Notes: generated by a model from the sequence alone, not told the origin. A stretch of DNA of 64,000 bases from Homalodisca vitripennis (GCF_021130785.1 NC_060213.1:133500001-133564000), one strand, 5' to 3'. Counted from the first letter of the stretch, positions 10,400 to 22,839 are shown. Translations and numbers: made by a program.

Positions 10400-12440
10400 T
10401 ATAACAAAAATTTACAGGGAAGGTGATCCAAGCTGCAAAATCGTATGATGTTCTCATAAATCAATTACCTTCTTCAAAAAACGTTTCTAAAACTGTATGG
10501 GGCGATCTATTAACAATTTTAAACCATCAAGGAAATCCAAGCAAATCCTACAGTCAAACCAAATTGGGGGACACCCTTGCTGAGCGATATGCCTCTTAGG
10601 GTTGCCGACGTTACGAGTTTAAACGGTATTTTTTGCGTCTGTTGCTTGTGGACGGGGCCCTCGTCCATCGCTGCACACAGGGGAATCCCACGCGTTAGAC
10701 ATGAGTCCAACAGCTCAAATGGCTCTGACACCAGTAGTTGAGGAAGAGCTCGAGTAAAATCATTCAACAATTTCCCAAACTAAAAAATCGAATGTATCTA
10801 GAATCGAGGATCCATGTGGTTAATAAAAACAATGCTCTAAGCCATATCGTGAAATGAACCACTGACTCAATTGCGTCAATTTGTCTTTTTAACTCCAGGA
10901 AGTTTTTCCCTCTCTCCCTAAAATTGCCCAAAAAAGTGCATCCAATTTTATGAAAGAAAAACCCCTGTTCAGTTTAAAATAAACTATCGGGCCAGTCTCA
11001 ATTTTGCCTGTCATGAGCAAAATATTTGAAAAACTCTTTTCTAAACCGAGAATGCTTTATTTCGTTTATACAAAAACAACCAGCTTTTCTGAACACCATT
11101 TGGATTCAGGAAAAAATAAAATCGACGATAGACGCCAGTGGTGAGTCTGGTTGTTTTGATATGGTTTGTAGAGGGTCTTAGAACGTCAGGATCACACATT
11201 AAGTGTGTTCCTGGACTTTCTAAAGATTCGACTGCGTTGACCATGGCAAATTACTGCTTGACCACATTTACATTCTCATGGCATCCGGGGTGTGCCGCTC
11301 TTATGGCTTAAATCATTTTTAAGTCAGAGAAGTCAAGTGGGTTAAGTATCTCAAAACCAATTTTCTAAAACCAATTCAACTGAGGTTATGGAGTCCCTCA
11401 GGGTCTCTTTACTCAGTCCAATCCTTTTCTCTGATATTCGTCAACGACGTACATTCATCGTGACTGCATGGTAAAATTGTGCAGTATGCTGATGCAAACG
11501 ACTCCCTCTGTTTCAGAGATAACACCAAGAAGGTTTGGAGCTACAATCTTTTGTAGATATCAACAATTGTGTGCAATATTTCAATAAACCTCAACCTTCA
11601 AACGAATTCTTCGAAATCCAACGTGTTGGATATTTCCACACTGCGTTCCAACGGACTCCCAATGTGGTGTCAGCCCGTCCATGTAGGCAGATTTCCCTTA
11701 TTGGAACGGAAGTCTACTCCTCAAAATTCCTTGGAGATACTCTCGACCGAGGGGTTGACAATGGAATAATCACATTGACCATGTTGTGCGCCAAAACTGT
11801 CCTCAGGCAATATTTGTTTTGAGGGTCCTTGGCCCAGGTACTGCCCAAGTCAGGTATTGATTGCGGGATATTATGGGCTAATTTCTCTCTCACCTTTCCT
11901 ATGAGTGGTGACATGGAGTGGTGTTTGTGGGGGGGGCTGTACAGGCAATTAATTTCTCTCGAGGTGTGCTTTCAAATTGCAAAAAAAAAGCTATTCGTAT
12001 CATCGCAAAGTTTGAATTGTCAGAGAGTCGTGGCAGGACAAGCATTCAAAATTTTGCAACTGTTGACTTTGCCCGAGTCTCTTAACATTTTAGAAAACAT
12101 GCATTTGGTTCTGTTTGTGCTAAAGTGTGCCCTAACCACGGGGGACCGTGAACATCACACGGGGTATGAGGACTAGAGCAGAGACGTAACTCACCGTACT
12201 GGAAGACATAGAACGGTGGTTTATGAGCACTTACCTTCGCAGGCAGGTGTTCATTTCCAATCAACAACGTTTGCCAAATTTTATTACAAACGCCTCAAAG
12301 CCCCCAAAGGCGGTCAAAAGCTCGTTCTTAAGCGCTTCCTGGTGTCAAATTGCATTTACAGCGTTGAACGAGTTTCTGGCGTTTAACTGGGAGACCGCAC
12401 CAATTCGTATGACTGACTCCAGCCGCTGGAAAGTGGGTTG
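10400..12440 (+). pseudogene. Reverse transcriptase and C-terminal domain of the non-LTR element
   Basis: Recognisable blocks in order are SILPVMSKIFEKLF (about 10996-11037, an early fingers motif), a broken GVPQG-type block (about 11390-11440), the catalytic box at 11485-11502, and an FLG-type block (about 11720). Thumb and tail sequence follows to about 12440. The catalytic box reads YADANDS, so the paired aspartates of YADD are separated by extra codons, which alone would abolish activity. Many frameshifts and stops occur. Confidence 0.75.
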
Positions 12441-12628
12441 GGAATTGGCGATGGATGAATGAGACTGGAAAGCCATGAACATTTTGTAAGTTGTGGACCG
12501 TGGTGGGTAATGTGGTATGCGACGTGTTTTAAAATTTATTAAATTACTTCTGACTCGTATTGCCCATACAATGTGTAGTTATTGTGTGCGTAGCAATAAA
12601 AGTTTTGATTTGAATTTGATTTGATTTG

Positions 12629-13126
12629 CCTCGTCTGAACGAGCGCGCTCTCTTCAGACTTGAAGTGTCGGTCCCAAAATTGGGTTTGAACCGGAAATAA
12701 GGTTGGGGTCGTATACAGTGATCGTTTTCAGACCCTTGTAGTGTAAATACGAGTTTTTTCTCACGGGAAATCTGCCCCTTGTTGTGGTTACTTGCAATCC
12801 TGATTTACCTGCTAATATATTTCATATGTATTAGTTACACAAGAGATAACCATCCACTGCAAGAATAAGCGCTTGTATTAACATATGTAGCAGTAAAGAA
12901 GCTCTGGTAGTAAAACATTTCGACCGGTAGCAATAAGTTTAAATGGCTCACTGAAATAATCTCACCACACATCGACCATGTTGACATGATTTATCTGCCG
13001 TTTCAAAAATAAATACGATCATAACTAAATACTCAAAACCCTTTGCATTTACTGATGAATATGGACTGCTTTTCGCATCACTTCAAGAGATTAAGTTACT
13101 AAGTCCTTTTCATAATCTGGGCGGCT
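12629..13126. other. Intergenic stretch 3' of the retrotransposon
   Basis: No gene is supported. The first 150 bases are GC-richer than the flank and may belong to the insertion target or to another repeat. Confidence 0.4.
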
Positions 13127-13492
13127 CTACATGGTGATGCAAACACTTCTCTTCTTCTTATTACTTTGGTTTTCAGAAACAGTTTCTTTTGTGCAAAATA
13201 CATTGATTTTAGTCTGTCGGGACGATGATTATTTTTCGGATGATAAGATAAATAATTTTGGGTTTACTGATGGGCGAATTGGGGAATTGTTCTTCCCATC
13301 TTCTGCAGAGAGGTTTTGGTTAGAGTCATTAAGCTTCAGAGTCCCCTTAATGTCGTTTCGAGCTCCTTGAATATGCCACAACTTACCATTCAGACGAAAA
13401 ATTCCCACCAGGTGGTTAGGGCCATAGGTCGTGGCATAAATTTCACCTCCTGGTACAACATGACAATCTTGTTTGATAGATTTGGTTATTTT
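13127..13492 (-). pseudogene. Minus-strand coding relic, unknown protein
   Basis: Reading leftwards, the frame is open from 13492 (after an in-frame TGA at 13493-13495) to TAG at 13127-13129. A single TAA at 13229-13231 interrupts it. The 87 codons before the TAA are codon-diverse and protein-like, with segments such as VPGGEIYATTYGPNHLVGIF and LNGKLWHIQGARNDIKG. The frame then continues for 33 codons to a basic end KKKRSVCITM. There is no start codon at its head, so it is either an internal or terminal exon or a fragment of a mobile element. + strand frames over the same bases are shadows. I do not recognise the family. Confidence 0.45.
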
Positions 13493-14115
13493 TCATCTCG
13501 ACCATCGAAACATTTGACATCTAGCTTAGAAGTGTAAAATTGCTGGTTTTTAATAAAGTATTCATTTCGTGAAGCTATGTTTTCCAAAGATTAAATCGCT
13601 TTAAAATCAACCTTACTTTCTTTCTTTCTTTCAACTACTCTCACTTGACACTTACAAATTTGAAGGTTAAATAAAACGAGTTACTTTTCTTTTTATTTTT
13701 CTTTCCTGGCGTTTCTTTCCAAAACCTACGCTGTCTTTAATGCCACGTACGGTTCGATAGTTAGGCTCCTTTTATACCACTATAACCATCCAATACAATC
13801 CCAGGAACTGTGAATTGAGGGTCATTACTCCTTCACCATAAATCCATGCGGTGGATTTTTGCACGCGGACATTTCCAAGGTATACATTAACAAATTAGCA
13901 CGATTTCCCTTGGCGATACCATTGAACCTCTAACCAAACGAACAATCAATGATAAAACGTCGATTGTACCAGAGACTGGAATCTTCTGTTAGAAAACGTG
14001 ATGTTTTACTCCCATCTTGAATATTCGTGTGTGATATTACTGACAATTGTTGTGTTTCTCGTACTATTTGATTTATTCGTTGTGTTTGTACTGTGTTCGT
14101 GACTTTTTAAAAACT
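13493..14115. other. Intergenic stretch with scattered minus-strand coding-like bits
   Basis: Read leftwards on the minus strand, 13740-13900 gives a short protein-like segment (STAWIYGEGVMTLNSQFLG) with nearby frame breaks. It may be an upstream piece of the relic at 13127-13492. A TTTC microsatellite lies at 13617-13632. Nothing else is supported. Confidence 0.3.
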
Positions 14116-14214
14116 ATGGACGACTCCAGATGGATAATCCTCCTTTTAATAATTTTATTGCCCCTACTTACACCAGAAGATGAACTTATTAAAAGTAGAA
14201 GAAACGATGAGTAG
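14116..14214 (+). CDS. Short ORF with hydrophobic N-terminal segment
   Basis: A 32-codon frame opens at an ATG in good context (AACTATGG) and ends at TAG. It starts MDDSRW, continues with about 13 strongly hydrophobic residues, then turns charged (EDELIKSRRNDE). This could be a small membrane peptide, or the beginning of a decayed transposase, since some PIF/Harbinger proteins begin with an acidic and then Leu/Ile-rich segment. The evidence is weak because the frame is short and stands alone. Confidence 0.2.
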   Translation: MDDSRWIILLLIILLPLLTPEDELIKSRRNDE

Positions 14215-14416
14215 TGTATGGAACTCACAGTAAGAACTGTTTGACGAAGTTCATTTAGTTATTTTTATTAAATGTTACATTGTAAATTTAGAAGTATTGA
14301 ATTTGTTTAAGTTTTTATTCGAGTATGGTAAATCGTAGAGGTTCGTAAAGAATGCTATTAGAATTGATTTTGAACTATGGAAATGCTCTTGGAGGAGTCC
14401 TCTTTGAAATTGTTGA

Positions 14417-14617
14417 ATATATTTTGCAAAGGACGACGTTGAGTCATACATTTATAATTACTCTTTACTACAATTCCATACAATCACGATAGAAAGGCAA
14501 AAGAGAGTGGATGCCGAGGAGCACGGGGTGAACGTAATGCAAACATTCGACTGTGACCGAGCACCGGAGTGTAAATACTGGGAATTGCTTTTAAAACGGG
14601 GAACTCGGAAGTGTTGA
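14417..14617 (+). pseudogene. Open coding-like stretch, unknown
   Basis: The frame is open for 66 codons between TGA at 14414-14416 and TGA at 14615-14617, without a start codon. It contains Cys- and charge-rich segments such as TFDCDRAPECKYWELLLKRG. The minus strand is also open here (14458-14646), so the strand is not certain. It may be an exon or a decayed repeat. Confidence 0.22.
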
Positions 14618-14676
14618 TGTGGACCCAAACTCGTCCTTAACTTCATTGCTTTTATCCGTATATCGATGTTTGTGCC

Positions 14677-14970
14677 ATGTTTTGTAAATCTTATATTGTC
14701 GAATATGAGAGGATCATTCTATTTAAGTATTTTCTTTTAGGGCAGGAATCATACAAAAGCTTGATTATTTATAAACAATTTCACAATTTTGTAGGGTTTA
14801 GTAAGGCTGATGATAAAATATTCTTTTACGGATTAAATCTAACAAATCATAACTATGTTTGGCTAGGTTGTTCACAGGAAATTATTATTTGTGGTATCCA
14901 GGGGGCCGCACATACGGAAGGGGACTACGAATGGAACGGACCTCCCAGATTCATTTTTATTAAAAAATAA
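14677..14970 (+). CDS. ORF of 97 codons, unknown
   Basis: This AT-rich frame from ATG to TAA has no family resemblance that I can see and no polyadenylation or splice context. The last third (GCSQEIIICGIQGAAHTEGD) is more protein-like than the first. A chance frame is the more likely explanation. Confidence 0.15.
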   Translation: MFCKSYIVEYERIILFKYFLLGQESYKSLIIYKQFHNFVGFSKADDKIFFYGLNLTNHNYVWLGCSQEIIICGIQGAAHTEGDYEWNGPPRFIFIKK

Positions 14971-16869
14971 ACCGAGATTGTCACTAACTAGAATATTTTT
15001 AGCTAAAAATAACACTATTATGTCTGGAGCTTTGAACATCAGTCATAATAAAAACATATGATGAGATTTTTAAACTTAATATATGACTTTAATTTGCGGA
15101 AAACCACACAGCACTAACCAACATATGAATATGTATTATTTTGTTCCAAACCCTTAATACTTTGAATTTTTACCGTCACACAGAAACTACGAAATTAAGG
15201 TCAGTCTATTACCTATTTCTTGTGGTTTTAAACTGTACACTGGTACTTTTTAGAGTAATACGAGGCATCAAAAAATGTACTGCTAGTGATTTTAGAACTC
15301 AAACATCACAGAGTTACACTTAAAATGGATATAGGCCACATGTTCCAGTAAACTGTTACTTGCTAAACCCCCGGGAACGTCGATACGATAACCGGGCAAA
15401 CTTACTAACTTATTTTACAGACTAAAATATAACATTTATATTAGAGCTTTGAATTCAATTCATAATCCAAATTATAATTTTATGAATATTTTAATTTATC
15501 GAAAGTTAGATGGGATCGTATGTATAATAATTACCATGGTTTCTTCCAAAAACGCTAAATATTCTAAATTTCGCCAGTTAAGTACGTGAGTAGGAAAGTG
15601 AGGAGATTATTTTCTTACATGTCTTCTTCGTGGGCTACTACCATGTTACCTGGTACTTTGAGTATCCGAGTACCGATATGTTTTTATTTTTTATACTCGT
15701 AAACTGACTTAGAATCATTATGTTACAAAAGTACTACTAAAAATAGTACAGTTACATGTTCCAGCTGCAAGTTACCTTCTTCTAGTCCGCTTACTTTGTT
15801 ACCAGGAACGGCAGTAAGCGTTTAAAGTACTCTCTATCGTAAAAGTACCTTTAGCAGTAACCTGTTACCGGGTAACTTTTCGGTTTGTGATATACTTGTA
15901 GCATAATATTGGGGACATCGCGTCATCTTTATTCCTATTTATCGCGTTAATAGCACAATGCATGCAAAAATTAAAATATAACATTTTTAACAAAACAATA
16001 AGCAAAGATGCATGAACTTAAAATGGGTTATTGTTTATACGCAGGGTTGTATTTAACCCATGAATTTACCAATAGGTTATTTTATGATTGATTTTCTGCC
16101 AATATTTGAAAACATTAATAAAAGGAAAATGTTATTTGGAGATCTTGATTAAAACTTGGCAGACGATTTCTTTAATAGTTTCTATTAGTTAATAAAAAGG
16201 AATTATTATAATTGATAGTTTGCTTTACGTAGCCCTTGGACTACACACACAAAACTCTCCATTCAATAATTGTTTTGCCAAACTGAAATTTAAAATAATT
16301 ATTCATTATCTAATTCATGTCTTTACGGTTCAAAGTACTAAATATGTTTATTATTAAATTTTTTCGCGTTTGACTACAGAGTTGGCTTTCATATATACAA
16401 ATATCGATATAGAAACATTCAAGCCTTTAATTGAGAAGTAATAGTGAACCTACCTCTGGTTTGATAAGCGGTTAGTAGATGGACTCATAACTTTTGTGTT
16501 TACGTTACTAGTTGCGTATCAAACTCCGAATTTGGTTCTGAAATTAAACAATGAATTAATTGTTAGCATGTTTCTGTCTGGAAATATTAATACTAAAATA
16601 CAATATATTGCAAAATATATGTGAGTATACGTTCTAGAATCTCTTATTATGAAAACTTTTTCACCTCTTTTCAAGATCATTCTAAGAAACTTTAAACCCC
16701 GAAGGTAGCCATTACCTCATTAAATGACAATGCTTCGAGGGCTGTCATTACTCCACGTTAGGATATTGCTGGTAAAACGGCTTATATTATAAAATTAGTA
16801 TTTGTTTTTAAAAAAATTCTGGTAAAAACAATTATTGCCTTTTACTCGCAGGGACTTTCAAAAAATGTA
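14971..16869. other. AT-rich intergenic stretch
   Basis: I see no supported gene. GTTCCAG and GTTAC words recur between 15340 and 15880 without a clear repeat unit. Confidence 0.4.
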
Positions 16870-17030
16870 ATTTGCCCTGTTTGTCCGCACGATATCTCGA
16901 AGAACTGACCTACAAACTTGAAATACTTTTGCTTGAAACTCCATTTAAAATAAGCATAACTTAGTTCAAAAGATGTTGTGTATCAACTTCCTTGAGGGAT
17001 TTGGCTGCGGGGTTAGCCAAAATATATTAT
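16870..17030 (+). repeat. Diverged copy of a module found inside R1
   Basis: The stretch from CTGTTTGTCCGCACGATATC through a block of the form GACCT, CAAACTTGAA, TTGAAACTCC to ATTTGGCTG follows the same order as 47975-48105 in R1-B and 28995-29090 in R1-A. Outside this module the sequences do not match. It is therefore either a separate mobile unit or a repeat once captured by R1. Confidence 0.4.
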
Positions 17031-18659
17031 ACCATTGGTTTTATTGAGTTATTAACCGAGCAAACGAGAAAAGAGGAGGAATAAATATATTGTTTCAAAA
17101 CAAGCTGAGTACATATTCATTAGGTGATTTAAAAAATTACTCTTTGACACGGTTGTTTTATTATTTATACAGTAAAGATAAAAATTAATGAGGAAAATTC
17201 AATGTTAAAATCAGTAAAAAAGAATGGATTTCAAGCCGCATTCGCCTTGCTGGACATTTTATTATTGAAAACTAACTGCTATGAAAACCTAATCCAAATA
17301 ACAAAGCTTTATTCAACATAATATGTGGCCCAAAATATCCGATGGAAAAACATGTGTTTAAGACTTTTAATTTTGCATTCAAACTTCCATTGTTTACATA
17401 GACGAGGATTGGGTTTTATGATGGTAAAATGTGGCAACCGTTAGAGTTTGGATGAGGGTCATTAAAAGCCCTATTACTAAAAGGGCTTAAACAAAAGATC
17501 TCACGAAGAGGATGTGAATAATTGTCTGTCTGTCGTGGTCTACTCCGCAGGACATATAAGGACAATAAAGTGGTAGCCATAAACTTGATCGTTTTGCATG
17601 CGACCTCAGCGAAGCCTTTTTACGCAAACATTTGGTGTAGCGTATCTCCTATTCTCGTAAGTAAAAAGTTAAAAAAATAGTCTATATGTGAGGATTCTGG
17701 TTTGGATTAGAAAATATATGCAGAACACAAACAATTGGGTTGGACCTCTGATTATCATCGTATACTAGAACCCCCCTTAACACTCCACTCTATTTAAACC
17801 ATATACTTCCAGTGGAAAACTATTATACAAGCTCGATTAGTCATCCCTCATTAGTATATTAATTTATACACCCACATAATGCCAACCCCTTTGAGGCATT
17901 AATTACGGCCAATCGAAGGCTATTGTTGGCAACTGAGCTTATATTGTAAAAAGATGTCGTTACATATAAATTCTCAGCAAAATAGTTATTGTTAATTATT
18001 ATAAAAAATGGCCATCAAGGCGCATAAAATATATACGAGATAAAGATATATACTGAATCAGACTTATACCAGCAGTGTAAAATAATAGAACCATGAAAAA
18101 TATTTTACTTGAACAGGAAAGAAAACTCACTCCAGATATAAACTCAAACACATCCATTAATATTATTGCTTTTTACGATTATGCTAAGTGCATTATGGCT
18201 CCGCGTCCCTATGCATATCGTTACCAATTCATGGTTTTATTTTATTGATCCCTAACAGTACCCATTCACATATCTGGTTATATGCAGGTTTGCTCTCTTT
18301 CTCTGATGTATTGCTAAATGTATGTAGGACGAATGCTCAAATTTTAACGTAAGTGCACGCTGGTGTCCTGTTTGAGTTTATAGTAACTTTATTTTATTCA
18401 CGGCGAATAAAATCAAATTTTTCCTTTCATTTAAACAAAAAAACGGGCCACATGACCTCATTATAAGCTGTTCAGGCGAGAAAAGAAATATCCTCTCTAC
18501 ATGAAATAATTTACCCTATGCTCATACATATTATCACGGTTGGGGTATATTTTTCCGTATTGCCAATGATATAGCCTAACTACCCAGGTACCTTCGAACA
18601 AGAGACTCTAGTTATAGTGCACTAATTTCTTTACTCTTATCCCGCCTCTTACCAATAGT
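17031..18659. other. AT-rich intergenic stretch
   Basis: I see no supported gene. A GTCTGTCTGTC word occurs at about 17524, but the flanks do not match the module at 16.9 kb. Confidence 0.4.
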
Positions 18660-19140
18660 TTTCCTGCGAATATCTGGATACTCCCTGACTTTTTCTACAA
18701 CATCCACCCTCTGAACGTAATAATGGTGGTGTGACAACCACATTTCCCGAGACATTATATAATTCTGGAGAATTCAAATTGACTTAATCTATTTTCGTTT
18801 CTTAGGGATCGGGAAATGGATATTCAACGTGAGAACCGGATTCGAGTTTCACCGGTTCTCCTAACAATAATAGTAGTATATTGTTTTTTTTTATTATCAA
18901 AAAATTTCTCCGCAACAAATCTGCTTACTCCCTGATTGACCTCTTACTAAACTCCTCCTCTCTGACATCATAATGGTTGGGATGACACACATTCCTGGAT
19001 ATTATAATTAAACAGATTTTCAATTGAGCTGATTATTTTGGTTTCTTCGGAGATTGGAAATTGATATCAATCGTGAGACCGGATTCGAGTGTCCAGGTCT
19101 CAAAATAAATAATAGTATATAGATGTTTTCTGTTATCATT
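18660..19140 (+). repeat. Diverged tandem duplication, unit about 240 bases
   Basis: The two halves (about 18660-18899 and 18900-19140) share TACTCCCTGA, a CATAATGGT-type block, GTGACA or ATGACA, ATTATAT, TTTCTT, GGGAAAT or GGAAATTGATATCAA, GTGAGA, CCGGATTCGAGT and ATAATAGTATAT in the same order. Substitutions and small indels show the duplication is old. Confidence 0.5.
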
Positions 19141-20814
19141 ATGTAATTGTGTTTTACTATCATACCATTTACTTTTCCTGCTTCAAATTGTGCAGGATTA
19201 AAAGTAAAACTTATATTAACAAAAAGTACTCAAAAGTTCTACAAAACAAGCTGTTTGTCTGTGCGGGACTCTGTATCTGACAAGTCTGAACTGATGGAAG
19301 TATTACTTCATTCTTCTAAGGACATATTGTCTTTCTCTCTATTATTCTCTCCAACAATGATCTTTTGTCACTATAAAAGTTAAAGGTCCATGGACATTTG
19401 TGTTCCTTTATCTAAGTAAACTAATTTAAGTATTTTGTTTCGATTGCAAAATCTTTCTTCGTCCTTTTAATGCAAACAGCGTTAATTTAATAAAAATTAT
19501 AATTTGTCGATTAGTAAATCGCTATATTCTTTCTGAATATGTTAAAATTAATTCCACCTATCAGAAACAAGTTTATGTATTTTAGGACGGGGTTTTTTGA
19601 AACAGTATCTTTTCATTTATTACGATTTAATTTCGTTTAAATCACGTTTAATACTACATATATTAATGAATTTTATTCCAATGTTTGGAAAAACTGAAAA
19701 TTAACATTTAAAAATCAATTTTAAAAAACAAAAAGGGAAGTCAATTTTCTACGGTTCAAGGACATTGTTTCAAAACTTAAGAATGCAGGGGTTTGGGTTT
19801 ATACATTCCCTTTTTGTTTTGGGAAATATAAAAATTCATTTCTAACTGACAAAAAACTCAATTTAGAGTCTTGATAATCATATACCAAAATCGCCCTATA
19901 ATTTTTTAAAAACTTATACTATATGGGTTATTAAAAAAAGTAAATTCTTTACTTAAAATTTAACAAACAAATTTTTAACAATATTGAAAATTTAAATTTA
20001 AAATTGCATCGAACATTAAAATAAAGTAAACTACCTGTTAATAATGCAAAAATCATTAAAATTAATAAAAACTAAAATTTTCTCGTCAAAAATTCAAAAA
20101 AAAAAAAAAAAAATTAATCTAAGCGGGTGGGGGGATTCTGAATTAACAGACAAAACTTCGTAAAGAAGTTAAAAAATGAATCCCGAAAGCTTTATGAAAC
20201 TCTAAAACAGTTAAGTTATATATTGACCCAAAGCTGAACAGGAAAATTCATACTTTAAAATTAAAAACTGCCCAGTCTCTTGATTAGGAATTATTTTTAA
20301 TTTGCAATGGAAAAATATAAAATAAGGACTACTTAATGGATTCAGAGTTACTATAGATGGACAATTGTAGTAGCAGCCCAAAAGAGGTGGCTTACTTGTT
20401 TCTAGGACATACGGAAACTTCACAGATCTATCGTACATCTGGAGCCAGTTTCATCATCAGTTTGGGTGTAGATGCGTGATATGGGCGGTGTAGGGAGGAA
20501 TAGGTGAGAATGTCAAAACTGAACACTGACAAACATGAAACAAAACTACATGGATCTAGAATTTAATTTAGTACACAAAATTAAAATTTGGGATGTTTGC
20601 TTACACCTCAGAGAGGTGGACTAAAAGTTTTGTCTTATCTGTTTGCATGGCTGCCATCTTGAAAGGATATCTAGCGAACAATTTGAAGTATGGACTTTTT
20701 AAATTTTACATCAAACACTAGTGTAAGGTCTGTTTCGTGACCACATGGTACAGCCGGTACTCCTGTATTAAGCGATAATTATTATAATACAAATTATTTG
20801 TATTTTATAAAGCA
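19141..20814. other. AT-rich intergenic stretch with A-run
   Basis: An A run lies at 20097-20112. ORFs at 19147-19383 (+) and 20211-20438 (-) have no supporting context and are probably chance. Confidence 0.4.
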
Positions 20815-21035
20815 GAACCGATGGCAGAGAATGGTCTAACGACGTACGGACTTTGGATCTGAGTTAAGAGAATAGCGCAGGATCAAATTCTGTCTCTTGA
20901 CCTTAGCGTGTTTTATCGCGTCACCATCGACCTTGTATTGTATCAATGTCTCCTCCTTTAGTCTGCTTGATAAGGACACTTTCGCACTCAGGCCAGTGAT
21001 CCATGAGGTCGGGTCGAGTAGAGAATTGGTTTTTT
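20815..21035 (+). mobile_element. tRNA-derived SINE, copy 2
   Basis: This matches the copy at 5351-5605 in order and orientation: AATGGTCTAACGACGT (box A region), GGACTTTGGATCTGAGT, GGATCAAATTC (decayed box B), then the shared body ATCGACCTTGTA, CTCCTCCTT, TTGATAAGGAC and ATCCATGAGGTCGGGT. It ends near a T-rich tract at 21029-21038. The copies differ at many positions, so they are old. Confidence 0.55.
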
Positions 21036-21299
21036 TTCCTTAAAAACTCCATTGCGATAATAGTAGCCATTTAAGGTAAGTTATAAGATAAAATTTAATA
21101 AATAATACATTGTTATTAGTTCAAGTTAACACCTGTTAAATTACGGGTAAAAAACTCTGCACGGAAACAAGATTTGAATAATTCTTGACGGAGATTTGTT
21201 TAAAAAACTATGGATTATGCCAAAACAATATCGTATTCTGTAATGGAGGAGTTCAATCACCTAGGAAATACACGCAATGGAAATTACCCGTAATGATAC

Positions 21300-22839
21300 T
21301 GACAGTATCGTTCTTGTCTCCATGTGCACAGAAATTGTTGTGTTTCGTAATAATCTTGGCTTTCCAGATCTTAAATTTTGAACTAAACAGGACAAAGGAA
21401 ATAAACTGAAATTGAAATTGAAAGGGTGGGGAAAAAGCCGAAAATTTATATTTTTTCTACTTTAGATGGATTTTATTATACAAGATGGATGAATTAATTT
21501 AACTCAAGAATACGGTAAGTAATCTCACCATTTATGTCTAAAAAACCATTTTAGACATAGAAACAGGGCCCGTTGTTGGTTGTGGCTCACGTGGTTAAAA
21601 AATATATTAGACATTATACCTTAGTGAAAACTTGTAAATACGTGATGAAGAACAAGGAAATTTGCATTATATAATTTTCCGTCCAAAATTTGAAATGTAT
21701 TTTAAATAAAATGTAAAAATAAAAGAATGTCTCCTGTCGCCAGGAAAGTCTGTGCTATTTGTAATATAAACAGGATTATTTTATCATTTAAAATCTAAAA
21801 TCAATTCGATTGTAATTCTATTACTGTGTACTAAAATACTTTTATTTAACTCACATTAATTTTGCGGTAATCCAAGAAACTATATTTATTATAAGAGCTA
21901 TATGGACTTTTTCTATAATTGACAGTAGTAAGCTAATAATAGTGTCAAATACACATTTTACACCAGTCCAAGTATTACAATTATACAATGTTGAAAACAC
22001 AAGTCCGATAAAAATTTAATATGGGTAAATATGATGATTTGGAATCTCAGTTATCATAGCACAGTGGCATTCGATGGCTTTAGTCCAATAAATCCGTATG
22101 GAATAGCCTATAAAGCTATGTTTATTAACAACAACATTTTAAAAAAGCAGTTATAATCAAAACCACGTACACGATTAAAATATAATTAACAATAGTCGAT
22201 TAACCATTATTACACACTAGTGTACATTATTTTCCATCGTGTACATTGAGGGAAAATACGTTATTAAGAGCTCACAAATAATCCTCCTCATTTTTTAATT
22301 TCTTCAGGACATATGGATCACCGCTTGAGTCATTCTTGAGATCTCAAGTACTTTATTGTCATGATTAATGGACCCGCCATAATGGTATCAGCACCTAATT
22401 TAAATTGCATAAACATTTTTTAATTATAAAGGTAGGGTAGCGAGGGCATCGTGACTATGATTTTTTGATTTTCAATTGTTCTCTATGAAAACACGTACCG
22501 CAAAACCGTTGTGTAATATTTTTGTCCCAAGTCGTTATTGAGATATACATGTTTTTGTGTATACATTAAAAAATAAAAGAAAAATAAATACATAAATTTT
22601 GCGACTAAGTAGAATTCAAAGATGCTTGCGACCTTCTTAACAGTAGTTATATCTCGGCCACAAAGTGATTGCTTATTAAAAATACAGTAGTAATTATGAA
22701 GTGGACAATTTATAGATTGTCACTCAAATACACTTTTTATTGTCCTGTTTAGTTCAAAATGTAAAGGATCTGAAGCCAGAAAGATGATACCAATCACTAA
22801 CAATTTCTGTGCACCATGGAGACAAGAACGATACTGTCA
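21300..22839. mobile_element. 1.54-kb element with about 97-bp inverted ends
   Basis: The sequence from TGACAGTATCGTTCTTGTCTC (21300) to about 21395, including CAGAAATTGTT, CCAGATC and CTAAACAGGACAA, recurs as its reverse complement at about 22743-22839. The arms are about 90% alike, with mismatches and small indels. The interior has no coding capacity. This resembles a foldback or a non-autonomous DNA transposon. No convincing target duplication was seen. The ORF 21185-21409 spans the left arm and is incidental. Confidence 0.55.

Larger units (their letters stand above)
7380..12628 (+). mobile_element. Degenerate APE-type non-LTR retrotransposon (Jockey/CR1-like)
   Basis: In order along the + strand are a coding-like ORF1 region, an AP-endonuclease domain, a reverse transcriptase, a C-terminal tail, an AATAAA at 12595-12600 and a 3' tail of TTGAT-type repeats to 12628. 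This is the layout of the Jockey and CR1 groups. Every domain is split by frameshifts and stops, so the copy is dead. It is much higher in GC than the flanks, which suggests it arrived from a different compositional setting and is still decaying. Clade assignment is tentative. The 3' end is well placed, but the 5' end is not. Confidence 0.75.

Noticed and set aside
17520..17540. Further copy of the GTCTGTCTG module
   Set aside because: Only the short word matches. The downstream blocks seen at 16.9 kb and in R1 are absent.
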